Assembly (NCBI GenBank): GCA_025769875.1
Contig: JAGFNK010000001.1
Coordinates: 124,001-188,000, forward strand
DNA from: Russula earlei
Taxonomy: Eukaryota; Basidiomycota; Agaricomycetes; Russulales; Russulaceae
Direction of reading: 5' to 3'
Length of the DNA: 64,000 bases
In this document: positions 11,344 through 22,898 of the stretch, piece after piece
Numbering within the stretch: position 1 is the first letter of the stretch
Layout: each line of letters opens with the position of its first letter
Notes under the pieces: model-generated
Told to the model about the DNA's origin: nothing
The model's database searches: none
The model's input: only the letters and a program-made list of their open reading frames with translations
Made by a program: the position numbers and the translations under genes

Positions 11344-13838
11344 ATGTCTTCTGCATCTCATCCTCTCATGCGTCGGGCAGTGTCGCGCCATACGGCTCCG
11401 CGGAAGAAATGGACGCTTTTGTCTCTCCCGAACGACACCCTCGTTGACCTCATTCTCATCCATCTCTGCGTTCGGGACATATTACGTCTGAGATCGGTAC
11501 GCCTTCACAGCTTCATGTCTATTATCACGTGTGTACTGACATTATGATTCAAGGTGTGCAAGTTAATCTACGAGCTAACGCACCAGCCAATGGTTTGGAA
11601 ACGCATCCTGCGCACCTTCCACCTTCCACTGCCACCCCTCCCTCCCACACTTCACTACTCCTTCCCCGCTCTCAGTAGCATTGAGGCAGAACGTCTGGTC
11701 ATTCGTGCCCTCGCCGCAGAAGCAAACTGGCGGAGTACCATGCCCAAAGCTTATAAGGTTTGGAGGTTCTGTGTATATGCGGACGTGATGTCCATGAAGA
11801 TAGTTCCCGGCGGGAAATACGTCGTTGCATCAATTCGCGAAGGGACGAATCGATATGCGTTGATGCTTTTGATGATGGAGCATCGCGTCAAGACAGCCTA
11901 CCCGGTCGCAAAGATATCCATCCCTTCCAAGGCGTACAAGCTTGAGGCAAAGTATATGAGCTATCGGTCTGAGATGGGGATCATGATCAGTTACGTGCGT
12001 CGTGAACCCAAACGTGCCTCGGATCGTAAGGCAGGGCATGTCTTTCACCCTCTCGAGCCGATCGTTTCGTTGACTGAACGTTCTCCTGCCTGCAGGGTAG
12101 ATGTATCGGACTACAGCGAGGATCACATCGTAGACTTCCCCGTTCCAGTGCGCTACGAACTCAATGTCCTCCACTGTCCCCTCTCTGCCCTCCACATCGC
12201 CGAGGACCCTCGCTTTCCTCCCGGATCAAACACGTACACGGAACGTATTGACATTCAGCAACCGCCTTTCCAAAGCGTCACCGTTATCCGCTCCAACACT
12301 GCCTTCGACTATACCGACTTCGACGTGCTTGACGGTGCGCCCTACGTGGTCGCTGTACAAGAACGGCTCATCCTTTTCAAGAATTTGGTGTCACGCAACG
12401 TCCAACGACTACGAGTTGGCGCACTGTTTGGATACGAGGAGGAAGCGTCGGATAACCTCCCTGAAGTGAGATTTTACTTCACTTCACCCTCTGCTCCATC
12501 GTTAGACGCCTGTGCGTTGCCCAGGGAATATTTACCTACGACATTCGTGCCATTCGCATCCTCACACGTCAGCGGGAGCTTCTTGTGGTGCGCACGGACA
12601 GAAAGGATGCCACAATGCCTTTGGCCCTCGAGTTGTACAAGATTCCCGACGACAGCGAGACCTCCCAAGCTCCCGACGTGCAAGTCGCCTGGCCGCGTTC
12701 CGTCCACACCATCGCGACGGCGTCCCCTCTGATCCATGTCACGATCTCTGCCGCGCCCTCGTCCACCGATGGCGAGGACGTGGTCGCAGTTCTAACGGAA
12801 CATGCGGAGCCGCCGCCTGTGTCTGTATTTGTCGTCATGCGAGACCCGTGGCACACAGTGCAGTTCCGTTTGTGGCCCGAGCGCATAGCAAAGGCGGAAG
12901 TCGGTCACTTTCGTCCTGACAGCGAATGGCAGGCAGAGATGCAGGCGGCAGGGGCACCGGCCGCAGCAGCAGCCGCGGGTTCTGATGAAGAAGAGGGTGA
13001 GGTCACGCAAGCGCTTGGAGGGAACCCAGACGACGCTTCGGAGGACGGCATGGCCGTTGATGGTGCTTCCAACCCCCCAACTCCACAGGAAGCGAGCCCC
13101 TCGCCGCCGCCACTGTCGCCCGTCCCTCTGAAAGACACGACCTTCCGCTTCCAGCTGTACGGGCCCTTCTTCAAGATCATCTCGTACAAGTATAGCGCAA
13201 ACGCGACCCTCGGCGCCCTCCGCATACTTCCGGGGACGACCCGGCCGCTGCTTGTGGGCATCCAGGCCGGCGATCGGCGCGCGACGCCCTCGCTGCACGA
13301 CCTCTGGGCCTACTCGGATCTTGTCGCACCGCCTGCGCCACATGCGCGGTGGCCGGAGGACAAAGAGCGCCGCGCGGCGGGTGAGGCGGAGCGCGGATGG
13401 GTGGATGCGGCGCTCAAGTGCCGTGAGAGCCCCGCAGCGGTTGCGCAGCTCGCGCTGCCGCCGCGCGCAATACGCGAGAAGTTTACCCGCGGCCTCGTCG
13501 CGATCGATTGGGACGACTGGAGCATGAGCGTATGTGGCGTGTGCGTGGACGAGCCCACCATGATCTATCTATTCCACTTTGCGCCGACGCCGACAGAGAG
13601 TGAGTGGTATTCTTATTTTCTTGGGGCGAGCCCATTGCGTTGTGCCAGGAGGTGTTTCCCCCCCTTTTTTTTGACTGACATATTCTGCTCCCTATTTTTT
13701 GCGCCGTATGGCACTACAGAACAAGATGGACACCGCGTCCCCATCCCTGTCCCAGACGTAGACGAACGATTCCGCAAGGTTCCCGAAACGGACCCATATG
13801 CGATGTCTGGAATCATTTCAGGAAACACTAGCAAGTGA
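11344..13838 (+). CDS. F-box domain protein
   Basis: Four exons: 11344-11496, 11554-12465, 12525-13599 and 13720-13838, all GT-AG and in phase, giving about 750 residues. The F-box lies at residues about 22-65 (WTLLSLPNDTLVDLILIHL, then LRLRSVCKLIYELTHQPMVWKRIL, split by intron 1). F-box proteins bind Skp1 and present substrates to SCF ubiquitin ligases; RBX1, the RING subunit of such ligases, lies at 58 kb. The rest, up to a low-complexity acidic insert (SDEEEGEVTQALGG onward, about residues 490-545), has the blocky beta-rich look of agaricomycete F-box proteins whose C-terminal half may be a propeller. That fold is inference. Substrate unknown. The start is chosen at MSSASHPL, just after the likely promoter; the ATG 30 bases upstream is less plausible. 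Confidence 0.8.
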
Positions 13839-14014
13839 AAGGACCTCTCTAAATAAGATACGATGTGATAAATATGTGTTATTGTGCCGTTAGACTTGGT
13901 ATGCAAATACACCTGATTAATACCCTCGTGGAAAAGATTTACGGTCACGCGTGCTGAGCATATAGAAAATAACGAGAAGTCGTCGCAGCATGCGTGCAGT
14001 GGCGCTGTTAACAG

Positions 14015-15171
14015 CTACAAGGTTGGGTCGGCAGGGCCTATGTCGGTCTCTACATAGTAACTGAAGAATAGGGCCTTGAATAAGAGCGCGACGAGCGTAT
14101 GTAGCGCTGCAACAACGATAATTAGTAGCCGCGCCGCCTTTTGGTCCGCCTGAAAGAGCAAGAGGGTTTAGTGTCCATGTGTCGGAGAACCCAGAGTAGG
14201 ATGACGTACGGCGGCGAGGACCGGGTAGATATTCGCAACGAGGAAGTAACCAGATAGCGCGAACCCGACGCCACATAAGATCCAGCGAAGAAGAGAGATC
14301 GGAATGACGCAGAGGAGCTGAAAGGAGCGCCATTAACGAGATGTCCCCAGGAAGCGAGGCGAGTGCGCGCACCGATACTGGAATCCAGACGAACATGGAG
14401 TAGCCCCACACCGCCACGGTTTCGACCACGGCCCAACCCTCGCTGATCCCGGCGTATCGCAGGACGGCCCAGAACATCACGGGCGCGCCGATGCCGTACA
14501 CGTACACGAGGCCGACCGCGGTGCTCAGCAGCGCAAAGTCGTACTCGACCGGATGCGAGGAAAGGAAGGAGACGATGGAGTGGGCGAGGGAGGACGTGAC
14601 GAAGAGGGTGAAGATGAGGGTGGTGAGCGTCCAGAACGGCCCGTAGAGGTCGGCCGCGGGCGTGAGGTGGGCGGACGTGTACGTCGGCGAGAAGGGGTTG
14701 AGCGTGTTGACGCAGCGAAAGAGGACCTAGAGATGGAAGGAAACTCAGTTTCTCTGGGATCGCCCTGAAAGAAGGGGGACAAGGTTGTGAGTGGGAGAAG
14801 ACCGACAGTTTTTGTATCGACATCGAAATGGTGTTGATAGTAGTCTACATTCCAGAAGGACGCGTTGCCGGCGTCAGAGATGTATCCTACCAAAAGCCGT
14901 TCGAACATACGCCGTTGTTCAGCAAAAGCATAATCGCACCTCTTCCTTGGCCATCTCTCGAAGAATGGTCGCCTATATTGCCCGCAGGAGGCTGGCTGAG
15001 GACTAAGAGGGCAAACGTTAATGTCCAGGTAGGCTCCGGTGCAGGAAAGGGGTGTGATTCCAACTTTTGTTATCGCTCTCCTCCAAGTGCTGTGCAAAGA
15101 CTTTAAACAAGGTAGGAAGGGAAGAACAATAAAATAGATACCTCGTCTGATTCCACGGGAACGTACGCCAT
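14015..15171 (-). CDS. Yip1-domain Golgi membrane protein (YIPF1/YIPF2-like)
   Basis: Minus strand, stop TAG at 14015. A first exon of 30 bp (15171-15142, MAYVPVESDE) is followed by small N-terminal exons whose boundaries I cannot fix between 15,140 and 14,900. The diagnostic block is then clear: GYISDAGNASFWNVDYYQHHFDVDTKTV, joined to LFRCVNTLNPFSPTYTS. After it come five hydrophobic helices (FWTLTTLIFTLFVTSSLA; FALLSTAVGLVYVYGIGAPV; VETVAVWGYSMFVWIPVS; ILCGVGFALSGYFL; LLIIVVAALHTLVALLFKALFF). Yip1-family proteins bind Rab GTPases and act in ER-Golgi trafficking; yeast Yip5 and animal YIPF1/2 are the closest type. The gene diverges from gene X, whose coding start lies only 150 bp away. Confidence 0.78.
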
Positions 15172-15320
15172 GCGAGTTGTCCGTGAACAAATTATCGCGC
15201 AACGCGCAAATCAGCAGCAGCTCAGTGATAGCCGTGGGAACCATTCCATTTGCACCTGCGTCCGCTGGCAGCCCGTGCCGCCGTCCACAAAGCACAGCAG
15301 TTGTGTCGAGTCCCACCCGG

Positions 15321-16343
15321 ATGCGGGCAAATGTCTTTCGAGCCTTGCGCAAACAGGGCACGGGCGCCCTCGTAGCGTCATCTCGCAGACATGCATGGCT
15401 GCCTCCACCCTACCTACCGGCCCTTCCAAGCCACGACGAGCACGGATACGAACGACGACATGCACCCGCGCCGTTCCCTCTCCGACACCTCACATCCGCG
15501 CGTGCCCCCGGGGGCGAGCCATCTCCCCACCATCCGACGACCGTCGAGGACCCCGAGCGGAGAGCGCCGCTCTTCTACCACCTCGTCCCGCCCCCGACGC
15601 CGCTCTCGGACACCCGCCCGGTCTTCGCCGTGTCCCTCCTGTCGGACCCGCCGCGGTCCTCCGCGTCGAGCACCGTTCTCGGCTGGCTCCCTGCCGAGAC
15701 GCCCGGGGACGACCGCGACGCGGGCCTGAACGACTTTGTGGCAAATCGTGCGCGGCCTGAAAGCTCTCCCTCTCACACCTTGGCTTGACCTGACGTTCTC
15801 GGGCCCGCGGCGTCGCCTGACGGTCGTCCGCCTGCGTGGGGGTCTCATCATAGCTCGCTTCCTGCCCCTCCTTCACGAGGCGATATCCGAGGGACTCGCG
15901 GAGGGCGTCGACGACGTCCAAGCGGCCGGCGCACTGCAGCTCGGCAACGGCTGGATGCATATACATGGTAAGCCCCAGCTTTCATATCCTTTTGCCAACG
16001 ATATACCGACGCCTCTTACCCCCCCCCCTTTTCCTTTCACGCATGACGTGACGCTGATGCAGATGAACGCAACATTCCACCCTTGAATCGCATCGGCGAT
16101 CCGGACGACATTCTAGCCTCCGTCCGTGTGGAAGATGGGAAGGCAAGTCTTTCCTATCCGATGTCTCTCGTCTGCCTTATCGACCGACATTCAAAGATTC
16201 TCCCGGAGACATACCAGGCCATGCCCTCGTATCGACTCTGCACCGTCCATGGTGTCACCCAGCTCACGGAAGGGCTGGCATCCAAGCTCCAAGACCTTTT
16301 AGAAAAGCGCGCCCGAGAGGAGAGTGGGACGGGAAATACGTAA
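15321..16343 (+). CDS. Conserved fungal protein with mitochondrial-type leader ('gene X')
   Basis: Four exons: 15321-15747, 15854-15967, 16063-16142 and 16197-16343, giving 255 residues. I start at MRANVFRALRKQGTG because the following stretch is Arg-rich and acid-free, like a mitochondrial presequence, and because longer starts would overlap the Yip1-family gene's first exon. The conserved core reads LFYHLVPP, PVFAVSLLSDPP, TVLGWLPAET, LHEAISEGLAEGVDDVQAAG, a DERN-IPPLNRIGDPDDILASVRVEDG block, and a C-terminal YQAMPSYRLCTVHGVTQLTE. I recognise this as a family widespread in fungi but know no function. The last intron must use a GC donor (GCAAGT at 16143) to keep the frame. A broken duplicate lies at 23.3-24.1 kb. 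Confidence 0.7.
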
Positions 16344-17034
16344 CCTACACTTTTGGCAAGAGAATGTAGCTCACGTGCTTATTGATGTCGATGTGAGTTC
16401 AAATCTCTTCTTTCCAATCGCGTAATCGTAGGTTCTCATACACCACGTCTGATAGGCTGGGGTAAAAGTATACATATCTTACCCTGACTAGAGTTTGTCG
16501 CCCATACCAGCTAGCACGCCCTGTGATGGCCGACTTTGCAGTGATGGAGGTTGACCTTCAGATGGCGAACCGGCAGTGCTAGGGGGAAAGCGAGTGCATT
16601 TGCAGCGAGCGCGTGTGCGCATGCCAGGCCAACTACTATATCTAAAATCCATGCCTCACTCCGTCAGAGGGAGGTAGCAGGTAAAATTCGAAGCTCTATG
16701 TGCTCAATGTGTGCGATCAGACATGATTTCATCAATGTCGGAATTGTTCCTGGAAAGTGACTCCGAGATATGTCTGCATATAGATAACAAGTGTTTCTTC
16801 GTGCATGAAACATGACCACCGAACGAAGTGGGACGTCGGACAAACCAGCAACTGTATGTCTCGTGCCCTCGCCTCGAACCTCCTCTTGTGAGCACTGACT
16901 GCCATGACCACAACTCATTCTCATTCTCCTCGCACTCAGTTTCTCGACTCTGTAGTACGCTCTCCAAATATGTATTTCTGGATGCTCACCTCAGCTCTGC
17001 CGAACGCCCTGCATATTACCAGTAAGGGAGTGAA
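16344..17034. other. Convergent intergenic region shared with two other loci
   Basis: Lies between the 3' ends of gene X (+) and membrane-protein copy A (-). The part from about 16,660 to 16,810 (ATCCATGCCTC, then AAGCTCTATGTGCTCAA, then ATAACAAGTGTTTC) recurs at 39,171-39,340 and 44,188-44,345. The part around 16,420-16,510 recurs near 24,230-24,310. It therefore belongs to the duplicated unit. No gene is seen in it. Confidence 0.7.
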
Positions 17035-18370
17035 TTAGAAATGTGGGATGAATGAAACCCAGGGTACGGTACGGTACGCTTCAGGAGGAAGCGATCTAAG
17101 AGCCAGGAGAGTGAGCATAAGCAATGCCAATCGACTGAAAAAATAGGCATTCGCCAATAAGCCATAACCATCCAGCAGTAGATCCGAAAAATCCGACTTC
17201 CCAAAACGCGCGATCAATACGAGTAACGCATACGAAATTGGGATAATCGTTATGATGACTGAAACAACAAGCCAGATGATTCTCTCTGCGCTCGAGGGAG
17301 AAAAAGCGAACGACCATCCAAAGCAGTGAATGATGCCGAAGGCCGACGCGACGATTAGCATTCCCGCAGCGGACCGCCTGCCCAGATCAAGTTCCTCGTT
17401 TGAATCGGTGAGGTTTAAAAATCTCAAGACTGGCTGCCAGTGGAAGGGATCGTCAAGAAATGGAAAGTTGGTGAATGGTTCATGGGACGTCCCCGCTGGA
17501 CGATCAGAAGGGCCAGTTTGAAGTGCACCCCCAAGTCCAACCGTCGTAGCTTCAACATTCTCGTCCGAATGACCCATGCCAGTGCGCTGTTCCGTGCTCC
17601 GTTTCTTGTATACTCGCACTCCGCATTCTACGTTCTGAGGCTTGTCCCACCACAGGAAGCACAACACAAAATTGAGAGCTGCTAAGGCAGCTGTGACAAG
17701 CTCGAATTCGGTGAGAGGGAGGCCGTTGGCTCCTCGTGCAATGCATTGCGTCAGGAACCAGCCGGTGTGGAGAATGACGATTGCCTTTGAGATGAAGTCT
17801 CCCTTGCTCTTGTCCTTGATCTCCCTTTCCGCGATCCTTGGGAAGTCGTCGTCGCCTGTGAGAGAATAAGACTCCAGCTGCTCAGGTAGCAGCATTCGGA
17901 TGGGCTTGTTTCCCTCGAGTCCTCCCATGATCGCGAAAAAGCCGTGCGTGCGCGTCCATCCCTCTTCTGTGTCTAATGTCACTATTGATTATACTGCCAT
18001 CCACTTTTATGGCACACCTTTGTGTTTCTTGGCTAGTTCGTCTGCAGCTAGTCTTTGCGTCCATGCCCATACAACCATTACGTCCGTCGCAAGAAGGGGC
18101 AACGCCCGTATTAAATAGGCATTGCAATGTTAACGATAGCCGCCAATCGTGGGGACTTGGGATGTTCGGGTGGATAGACACCCATGTACATAAGAGGAGG
18201 GTGACTGTACAACTCCATATAATGTCCCAGAGCGACCTGCACCCCTTCGGGTCACTGCAGGAGGAGGCTTGGGATTGGTCGAGAGAGACGACGGATGTAG
18301 ACATTGGGCCGACAGGGGACGCTCGGGTAGCTGCAAGAATAGAAAGGAGGACTATCCTCGTAGTGGGAAG
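17035..18370 (-). pseudogene. Fungal membrane protein family, copy A (5' end degraded)
   Basis: The 3' exon (about 17,970-17,035) is an intact 300-residue frame. It shows the family blocks EGWTRTHGFFAIMGG, LLPEQLESYSL, EIKDKSKGDFISKAIVILHTGWFLTQCIAR and LCFLWWDKPQNV, and ends in four hydrophobic helices before WVSFIPHF. The 5' exon contains the signature GCRSLWDIIWSC but is damaged: the codon aligned with the start ATG of copies B and C is ACG, and the segment between IPSPH and the WAWTQRLAADELAKKH block is one base longer than in copy B, shifting the frame. It could still begin at an internal Met (18304) and splice around the shift, so inactivation is likely, not certain. The function of the family is unknown. 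Adjacent to copy B in tandem. Confidence 0.6.
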
Positions 18371-18524
18371 GCAAGAAGGGGCGAGGAGAACTGGAGGAAA
18401 GGGCGAGGGAGGGCGAAGGGGTGGTTGGCATTACTGTATCAGCACAATGTATGTCCTTTCGTTCTGTGCCGTCATTGTCCTCACAGCCGTCTTATTATCC
18501 TCCCACTCGGGTTCTCAACTCGTA

Positions 18525-19897
18525 CTATATATGCGGGATGAATGAAGTCCAGTGTACAATACGGTACGCTGCAGGAGGAAGCGATCTAAGAGCAAGGAAA
18601 GGCAGTATAAGCAATGCCAATCGACAAAACATATATAGTATCAGCATCACAAAACCCACAGCTCCAGCCAAAGTTTCCGATAAGGAACTCACGATAAGTC
18701 CAAGTAACACAATCAAAATTGGGACAGCCGTTATGGAGAGCGAAGCGAAACGCCAGAGGATTCGCTCTGTGCTCGACGGAAATATGAATGTCCATCCAAT
18801 GCAGTGAATGATGCCGAAGACCAAAGAGGCGATCATAATTGTCAGTGCGGACACGCCTTCGTCATCGGCCCATTCGCTTGGATAAAATGTGTGGACCCTC
18901 ATTTCGTGCTCCTCAGTATCGCCAGCAATAATTAGACCAGGTCTGAGGACTGGCCACATAAGGAGTCGGGCTAGCCATGGTATGTCACCAAAATCTGTAT
19001 TGCGAGCTAATGGTCCACGGGAAATCGCGGCTGGAAGCTCAGAAAGGTCAGCTTGAAGTGCGCCCCAAAATCCATCCGTCCCAGAAGTTTCAACTTCATC
19101 ATCCGGATCATCTATCGGCTGTTCGAACCCTCGTTTCTTGTATACTCGCACCCCGCGTTGCACGTTCAGAGGCTTGTCCCACCACAGGAGGTACATCACA
19201 AAATTGAGTGTTGCAAAGGCAACCGTGATGAGCTCTAGTTCGGTCACAGGGAGGCCTTGGGCCTTTCGTGCAATGCATTGCGTCACGAACCAGCCTGTTT
19301 GTAGAATGACAAGCGTTTTCGAGATGAAGTCTCCCTTGCTCTTGTCCTCGATCTCTGCTTTCGCCATCCTTGGGAAGTTGCCATTGCCCGAAAGAGAATA
19401 GGACTCCAGCTGCTCAGGCAACAGCACTCGGATTGGCTTGTTTCCCTCATACTCCACGAATCCTCCCATGATCGCGAAAAAGCCATGAGTGAGTGTCCAT
19501 CCCTCTCCTGTGTCTGATGTCACTGTCGATTATATTGCCATCCGTTTGAGGATTCACCTTTGTGCTTCTTGCCCAGTTCGCCTGCCGCTAGTCTTTGTCT
19601 CCATGCCCATGCAATCATTGCTTCCGGTACAAAAAGGGAAGTGAACATGAGTCCCATGCGTCGGACTGCAATCCTGGGCCACCTTTCATGAGGACTTGGG
19701 ATGTTGGGGTGGACAGACGCCCATGTACATAAGAGGAGGGTGACTGCGCAACTCCATATAATGTCCCAGAGCGACCTGCACCCACTTGGATTGTCACAGG
19801 AGCGACCTTGAAATTGGTCGCGAGTGACGAGAGGTGGTGAGATTTGGTCAAGAGGGGATGCGCGGGTGGCGGCGAGGATGGCAAGAACAAAGATCAT
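18525..19897 (-). CDS. Fungal membrane protein family, copy B
   Basis: Two exons. The first begins at 19897 with a signal peptide (MIFVLAILAATRASPLDQ), then the family signature CRSLWDIIWSC and the first helix (AVTLLLCTWASVHPNIP), and ends after ELGKKHK. A short intron with GTGAAT donor joins it to EGWTLTHGFFAIMGG. The second exon carries LLPEQLESYSL, EIEDKSKGDFISKTLVILQTGW, MYLLWWDKPLNVQRGVRVYKK and a C-terminal set of hydrophobic helices ending WTSFIPHI. Proteins of this layout are very common and expanded in Agaricomycetes; their role is not known to me. Copy C at 44.5-45.9 kb is much more similar to B than A is, and homology between B and C continues upstream of the start to about 20,400. 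Confidence 0.75.
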
Positions 19898-19981
19898 GAT
19901 ATAGGGAAGTAAGAAACGGACGTGAGAGTGAGCGGGAGCGTGAGGGCAGAGGGTGAATGGAAGGCAAGCCGCCTAACGGCA

Positions 19982-20116
19982 GGAAGGGATAAGTCAAGTC
20001 CAAGTCAAATTAGCAGACAATAAAAGTAAAATATTCCAAGAGTCCACTCAGCACATGGAATATTTTACTTTTATTGTCTGCTAAGTTGACCATAAGTGTC
20101 TTGACTTATCCCTTCC
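19982..20116. repeat. 135-bp interrupted palindrome (foldback or MITE-like)
   Basis: The outer arms GGAAGGGATAAGTCAAG (19982-19998) and its exact complement (20100-20116) enclose an imperfect segment. A perfect 29-bp inner stem follows (20010-20038 with 20056-20084, AT-rich, containing GCAGACAATAAAAG), with a 17-nt loop at 20039-20055. There is no coding potential. Its size and symmetry suggest a foldback or miniature inverted-repeat element, but I cannot define a target-site duplication. Confidence 0.8.
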
Positions 20117-21362
20117 ATTAAAGGCCTCATGCGCATGCTCCTTTTCTTGACATGTCCGTGTTCTATACTGCATCTATGCCCCTCAGTTGTGCTTTGTTTC
20201 TCCTCGACACATCGATAACTTGGCGAGTTCGATGGACAACCATTCGTTATGGTGGGTGAAGTATTTCGAACATCGGTAGCGGTAAGGTGAACTTGAAGGG
20301 TGGGTAGTACGGGTTTGGTGAGTGCGATACACGATACACACTATTGCAGATTCGCCAATCTACATGGAAAAAGGAACCGAAGGGTGAAGATAAGCCTTCA
20401 AGTAGTATCCCAGAAGGCATGATAAAATGGATGGCGAATGCCTGTGCCATAGAGTTCGGGCTTCTGGCAGGCATGGTTCGGACCCTGTATTCCATCCATC
20501 ATGGTTGTGTGGATAACAAATTGTGAAGCATGCCAGTGTGAATTGTGTTTGTACAGATCACCCTTTCCTCTGATCCAGCACGTCAAGATCACGCAACTCA
20601 CAGCGTCAGGCCAAAACCTCTTTCTTTCCTCCATATTGACTCAGGCGATCGCCTGGAAGGTTTCCAGTGTACACCGTGGATAGGCCAATCAGCCCAATCT
20701 ATTTTACTGTTCACCAATCCTTCTTCTTTGGTCCCCTCTCGCTCCGACCATACTTTAATAATACTTTCTGACTCGAACTTGATACAAGCCATACCGATCG
20801 AAGATAAGCACAGGCGCGAGTGTGTCGGTGGGCGACGTGTCATTCCACCCGAAATTGGACAGGCATCGAACGTGAATGCGTGAACCCTGACACTGACCAC
20901 CTAGACAGTGCCCTGTCCTGGAGATGATGATTTTTTTGACCTCGCAATGAGCGTCGTCGTACACATTAAATTCCCCATCTTACGTCCTAGTTCCCAGCTT
21001 TCTTTTGGTTGTCGACATGTTTTCATCTGGATCTGCGCGTGCTATCCTCACTAGTGCATATGCGACATATATATGTGTGTGTGCTCGCATCTGGACTCGG
21101 AGAAAGAGAAATGATACCCACCAATGAAACACAATATGCACTGCAATACGAGATAGCTTCCTCCTAGAAACTAAACAGGGTTTCCATAAGTGTCAAGAGT
21201 CATGACTGAATATTACGGACACAGACAGGAAGATAATTATACGAAAGGTATCAAACACGCAACCAAAGAGATATTACAGTAGCACCTCCACTAGTATTTC
21301 CGAGAAAAGGGACGGATACCCCCCGCATGAATCTGACTCTTTGCAAAATCGAAAAGCCCTTC
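20117..21362. other. Intergenic region, partly shared with the copy C locus
   Basis: No supportable gene. The stretch 20,250-20,400 (containing TTTCGAAC...AGCGGTAAGG and GATACACGATACACA) resembles 46,285-46,500 upstream of membrane-protein copy C, so it marks the outer part of the B/C duplication. The last 60 bp precede the 3' end of the F-box gene. Confidence 0.5.
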
Positions 21363-22898
21363 TCAGCGGCCATACACGGATATGTTGTGACCGGTAAGCT
21401 TGCGCGCAGCGACGAAACGCTCAATCTCTTTCCTCACAGAAGGGTATTTGTGATATCCGCGCAGGGAAAGTCCGCGAAGCCTAGGGAATGTTCCTGTGGT
21501 AATGCCCTCGGTGACAAGAGCGTGCACGACGCCCGGCAGAAATTGTTCTGCGACGTCAAGCCAGATGATGGGAGGAATATGCTGAAAGATTTCCTGCCAC
21601 TGGGTTAAGTCCAGATCTTCCTCCCAAGCTGACTGTTCGGAATATTTATCAGTGACAACTTTAAGTTGAAAAACACGGGAGAGGTGAGGAGAAAGCTGGC
21701 AGAGGATCTGCGTCGCGAAAGACAGTTGCAAATCAAGCCCCCTGCATAACATCCTCAACTCGCACTCCCAACGTTGACGCTCACGATTCGCTCGCTGGCA
21801 GAGGCTGATTGTGATGCCGTTCGAACCGGGTTGCACAACCACATCACGGAGGGAGGTTAGCTTTCCCATACGAGAGACAAACTGGCAGAGTTGTTGGGTT
21901 TCGAAAATGAGCTGGTCGTAGAATGTTATCCAAGTGAATATAAGGGCTGGAGTGTCGATTCTGGCCACGACCCCCTCCAAATAGTCATGCGCGCCACGAA
22001 ACGATAGAAAGGTGAGGGAGGGGAGCGTAGCGCGTTCTATAAAAGGACCGGATACCCTGCTTGAGATTGGGCGCAAGGCAGAAAGGTGAAAGTGAAGGTG
22101 AAGTATTTTGAGTCGCGCCAGTGCAGGATCAGACACGACGGTGACAATGGCGTCTGGTGAAAAGTAACCAGCACTCGTGATGTTGTCCAGCTGAAGCCTG
22201 ACAAGGTTGTTGGTAGATAAAAGGATTTGTCGTAGGGCAGGAAAGGGAACAGCGACGCCATCTACCGCGATTGAGGTCAAGCGTGGGGCTGACCCACCCA
22301 AAAAATTGGTAAGGACTGGAGTTCCAGAAGAGTTACAGGACGTTATTTGAATTCGTTCCAGTGCCAGAAATGATTCCTGTATCTCGATTGATGGGATTAT
22401 GGAGCTTGGAAGAATGAGATCGATCTTGCAAACGCGATCTGGGTGACGAAGTGCGACAAGGAAATTATTATGGAGGGCCTTCGATTTCGGACCTCTGAAC
22501 CGTACAACTAGAGGCAAGGTCGGCCACAAATCCAGGATGGGTTCGATAGGCACTCCAGATTTGCAGTAAATCTGCAGGCCCAGACGAAGTGGAGATCCGG
22601 ACACAACATGTCGCCATTTTTGGCAAACGTGAGCAAGACGTTGCCATTTCCACGGACGTCCACGTGAATTATTAATTGCGTCCAGACGATAAAAGTCGAA
22701 TATCTCCAGGAGAATCTCCTCGGGAAGTACATCAATCGTTGGGTGCTCGGGGTTACCGCCTATCCCGCATGAATTAACGATAGGAATTTGAAGGTGCAAA
22801 GTCTCCAGGTTACCTTGGAATATTTGTTCATTCAATGCGTGAGGGGATGGTGTGAGAGTGTGTTGTATCGTCAGCATGTCAGAAACCATCGAAGTCAT
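21363..22898 (-). CDS. F-box protein, single exon
   Basis: Intact frame of 511 residues. The F-box is at residues about 55-105: TIDVLPEEILLEIFDFYRL, then WQRLAHVCQKWRHVVSGSP with the Trp-containing second helix. The remaining 400 residues have irregular leucine-rich spacing (LRQILLSTNNLVRLQLDNI, LARLKILHLHFHLSAL, TFPRLRGLSLRGYHKYP), as in the large expanded agaricomycete F-box/LRR-like families. Expected role: substrate adaptor of an SCF ubiquitin ligase. The substrate cannot be inferred. The start ATG at 22898 is the first of four near in-frame ATGs, so the true start may be at MVSDML or MLTIQH. No frameshift or stop is seen although the gene lies beside decayed duplicated DNA. Confidence 0.8.
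   Translation of the reverse strand: MTSMVSDMLTIQHTLTPSPHALNEQIFQGNLETLHLQIPIVNSCGIGGNPEHPTIDVLPEEILLEIFDFYRLDAINNSRGRPWKWQRLAHVCQKWRHVVSGSPLRLGLQIYCKSGVPIEPILDLWPTLPLVVRFRGPKSKALHNNFLVALRHPDRVCKIDLILPSSIIPSIEIQESFLALERIQITSCNSSGTPVLTNFLGGSAPRLTSIAVDGVAVPFPALRQILLSTNNLVRLQLDNITSAGYFSPDAIVTVVSDPALARLKILHLHFHLSALRPISSRVSGPFIERATLPSLTFLSFRGAHDYLEGVVARIDTPALIFTWITFYDQLIFETQQLCQFVSRMGKLTSLRDVVVQPGSNGITISLCQRANRERQRWECELRMLCRGLDLQLSFATQILCQLSPHLSRVFQLKVVTDKYSEQSAWEEDLDLTQWQEIFQHIPPIIWLDVAEQFLPGVVHALVTEGITTGTFPRLRGLSLRGYHKYPSVRKEIERFVAARKLTGHNISVYGR

Noticed and set aside
12792..13343. Minus-strand frames opposite the F-box gene
   Set aside because: Antisense of a high-GC exon whose plus-strand frame is supported by phase-consistent introns.
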